Assembly: GCF_008831285.2 (NCBI RefSeq)
Contig: NC_045145.1
Location: forward strand, 16,056,802-16,120,801
Reading direction: 5' to 3'
From: Nymphaea colorata
Taxonomy: Eukaryota; Streptophyta; Magnoliopsida; Nymphaeales; Nymphaeaceae
DNA length: 64,000 nucleotides
Under the pieces are notes generated by a model. That model saw only the letters and a program-made list of their open reading frames with translations. It was not told where the DNA came from and did no database searches. Below are positions 63,034-64,000 of this stretch, one piece after another. Position 1 is the first letter of the stretch. Each line of letters opens with the position of its first letter. A program made the translations under genes and the position numbers.

Positions 63034-63544
63034 TCTGTGTTATAGATAGACAGATAGATGGAAAGAGAAAGAGAGAGAGAGAGTTCTATTAGTTTACCTT
63101 GTTAAAGTATGAGGAGGAGCAGAAGAGTTTTATTGGAGAGGGATGAGTAAAGGAAGAGACCAGAGAAGTCATTTCTGCTGCTTCGTCCTCCTTCAGCTGT
63201 AGCTGCTGATGATGATGAAGAGGGAAGGAATGGATAAAATCCTTCGTCTGTTCGCGCAAAGAGGGCGGTTATCCGCAGATGCAATTCTTTTGTAAACGGG
63301 TCGACTTTAGGAAGGACCCGAACCGAAATTTAGCCGCAGAGAAATCCGGCCAGGCGGCGGTGTGAGCTGGACTGCTCATTTCTTGGATTTGGATTCTTAA
63401 AAAGTACAAGTTGGATAGGACCCGAAGATTGCCATATTGTGGGGATCCAACTTGATCAAAATTTTATTTTGGAGGCATTTTGAAGTATATAAAACAAAAA
63501 GCTTGATCTAAATGCATAATTCATTCATCTCAACCTACCAAATA
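63034..63544. other. RPL15 leader and upstream region
   Basis: On the minus strand an open piece from an ATG near 63172 runs to AACAAG before a GTAAAC donor (about 63096), followed by a CT-rich stretch and a CACAG acceptor next to the RPL15 ATG. The right part, up to 63544, is presumptive promoter; no particular element can be defended. Confidence 0.45.
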
Positions 63545-64000
63545 TATAACAACCCGACCCCACTCCCGGGCTCGGGCCCCTGGTTCGACGGATCCCAACC
63601 CGCTCCCTAGCAGTTTTGGTTCTAATCCTAAAAAGGCTAGGAACCAGGACAATCATCTCATTAATAGCCCCCCTTTATAAGTACTTGAAGATCCCTCACA
63701 ATCTTCGATACGAGACTAAACTTCTGGGGTGTTACAATCCACTCCCCTTAAGGCACACGCATCCGTGCGTGTGGGACCCAAGTCTCAGTGTTAAAACTGC
63801 TCTGATACCACTATAACAATCCGACCCACTTCCGGGCTCGGGCCCTTGGTTCGACGGATCCCAACCCGCCCCCTAGCAATTTTGGTTCCAATCCTAAAAA
63901 GGCTAGAAACCACGACAATCATCTCATTAATAGCCCCCCTTTATAAGTCCTTGAAAATCTCTCACAATCTTCGATACGAGACTAAACTTCTGAGATGTTA
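63545..64000 (-). mobile_element. TRIM (terminal-repeat retrotransposon in miniature), cut by the window edge
   Basis: Two direct repeats of about 192 bp lie only about 75 bp apart. Repeat A is 63545-63736; repeat B is 63812 to beyond 64000. Read on the minus strand, the repeats begin TGTAACACCCC (A). Directly inside repeat B is TGGTATCAGAGC (63810-63799), the primer-binding site complementary to initiator-Met tRNA. Directly before repeat A is a purine tract AAGGGGAGTGG (about 63750-63740). This is LTR, PBS, tiny internal region, PPT, LTR, with no coding capacity: the hallmark of a TRIM. Each LTR carries a CTTATAAAGG promoter-like box. Both LTRs end TTATA, not the TTACA of the solo copy in the myosin gene. 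The outer flank lies beyond the window, so the target duplication cannot be checked. Confidence 0.85.
63799..63810 (-). promoter_or_regulatory. Primer-binding site of the TRIM (initiator Met-tRNA)
   Basis: The minus strand reads TGGTATCAGAGC one base after the end of repeat B. This exact 12-mer is the standard Met-tRNA primer-binding site of many plant LTR retrotransposons and fixes the element's orientation. Confidence 0.85.

Noticed and set aside
63545-64000. Reading the right-edge direct repeats as a satellite array
   Set aside because: The spacer carries a Met-tRNA primer-binding site and a purine tract in the right order, and related solo copies occur elsewhere, one with a target duplication. 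This fits an LTR element better.

Overview
The window is nuclear DNA from a flowering plant. Genes are split by many short AT-rich introns, and the protein set is plant-specific: a class XI myosin, a plastid ribosomal protein L15, a CYP94-type P450, a single-B-box CCT factor and an FLX-like coiled-coil protein. Spacers are long and carry LTR, LINE and MITE debris plus CT, AT and GA microsatellites. The lineage cannot be fixed from this sequence. There is no prokaryotic, organellar, CRISPR or rRNA content.

Layout. 1-2200 holds a decayed LINE reverse transcriptase (minus strand). 2648-8334 is a 13-exon CCR4-family gene (minus). 8.4-15.8 kb is spacer with repeats and some unassigned exon-like pieces. 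15995-29452 is a complete class XI myosin (plus, 39 coding exons, 1538 residues). 30398-31024 is an intronless methyltransferase (plus). 31.5-32.3 kb holds an LRR receptor-kinase fragment and one copy of a dispersed repeat. 32532-35225 is a predicted plastid membrane protein (plus, 5 exons). It meets an intronless CYP94 P450 (35441-37090, minus) tail to tail. 39468-43100 is an FLX-like gene (minus) whose 2.45-kb leader intron holds the second copy of the dispersed repeat. 46909-48656 is a BBX/COL16-like factor (minus). 48.7-58.5 kb is repeat-rich spacer. 59580-63033 is plastid RPL15 (minus). The right edge (63545-64000) runs into a miniature LTR retrotransposon (TRIM).

The genes do not form a pathway. 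They are independent eukaryotic transcription units with roles in mRNA turnover, organelle transport, plastid translation, fatty-acid or jasmonate oxidation and transcriptional control. Exon models were assembled by hand from splice signals and kept only where reading phase closed across every junction. Three introns use GC-AG instead of GT-AG borders. I found no convincing undescribed system. The most informative unusual signals are the TRIM with a related solo LTR in a myosin intron, the shared dispersed repeat, the self-complementary microsatellite at 52 kb, and the puzzling 5' end and possibly spliced 3' UTR of RPL15.
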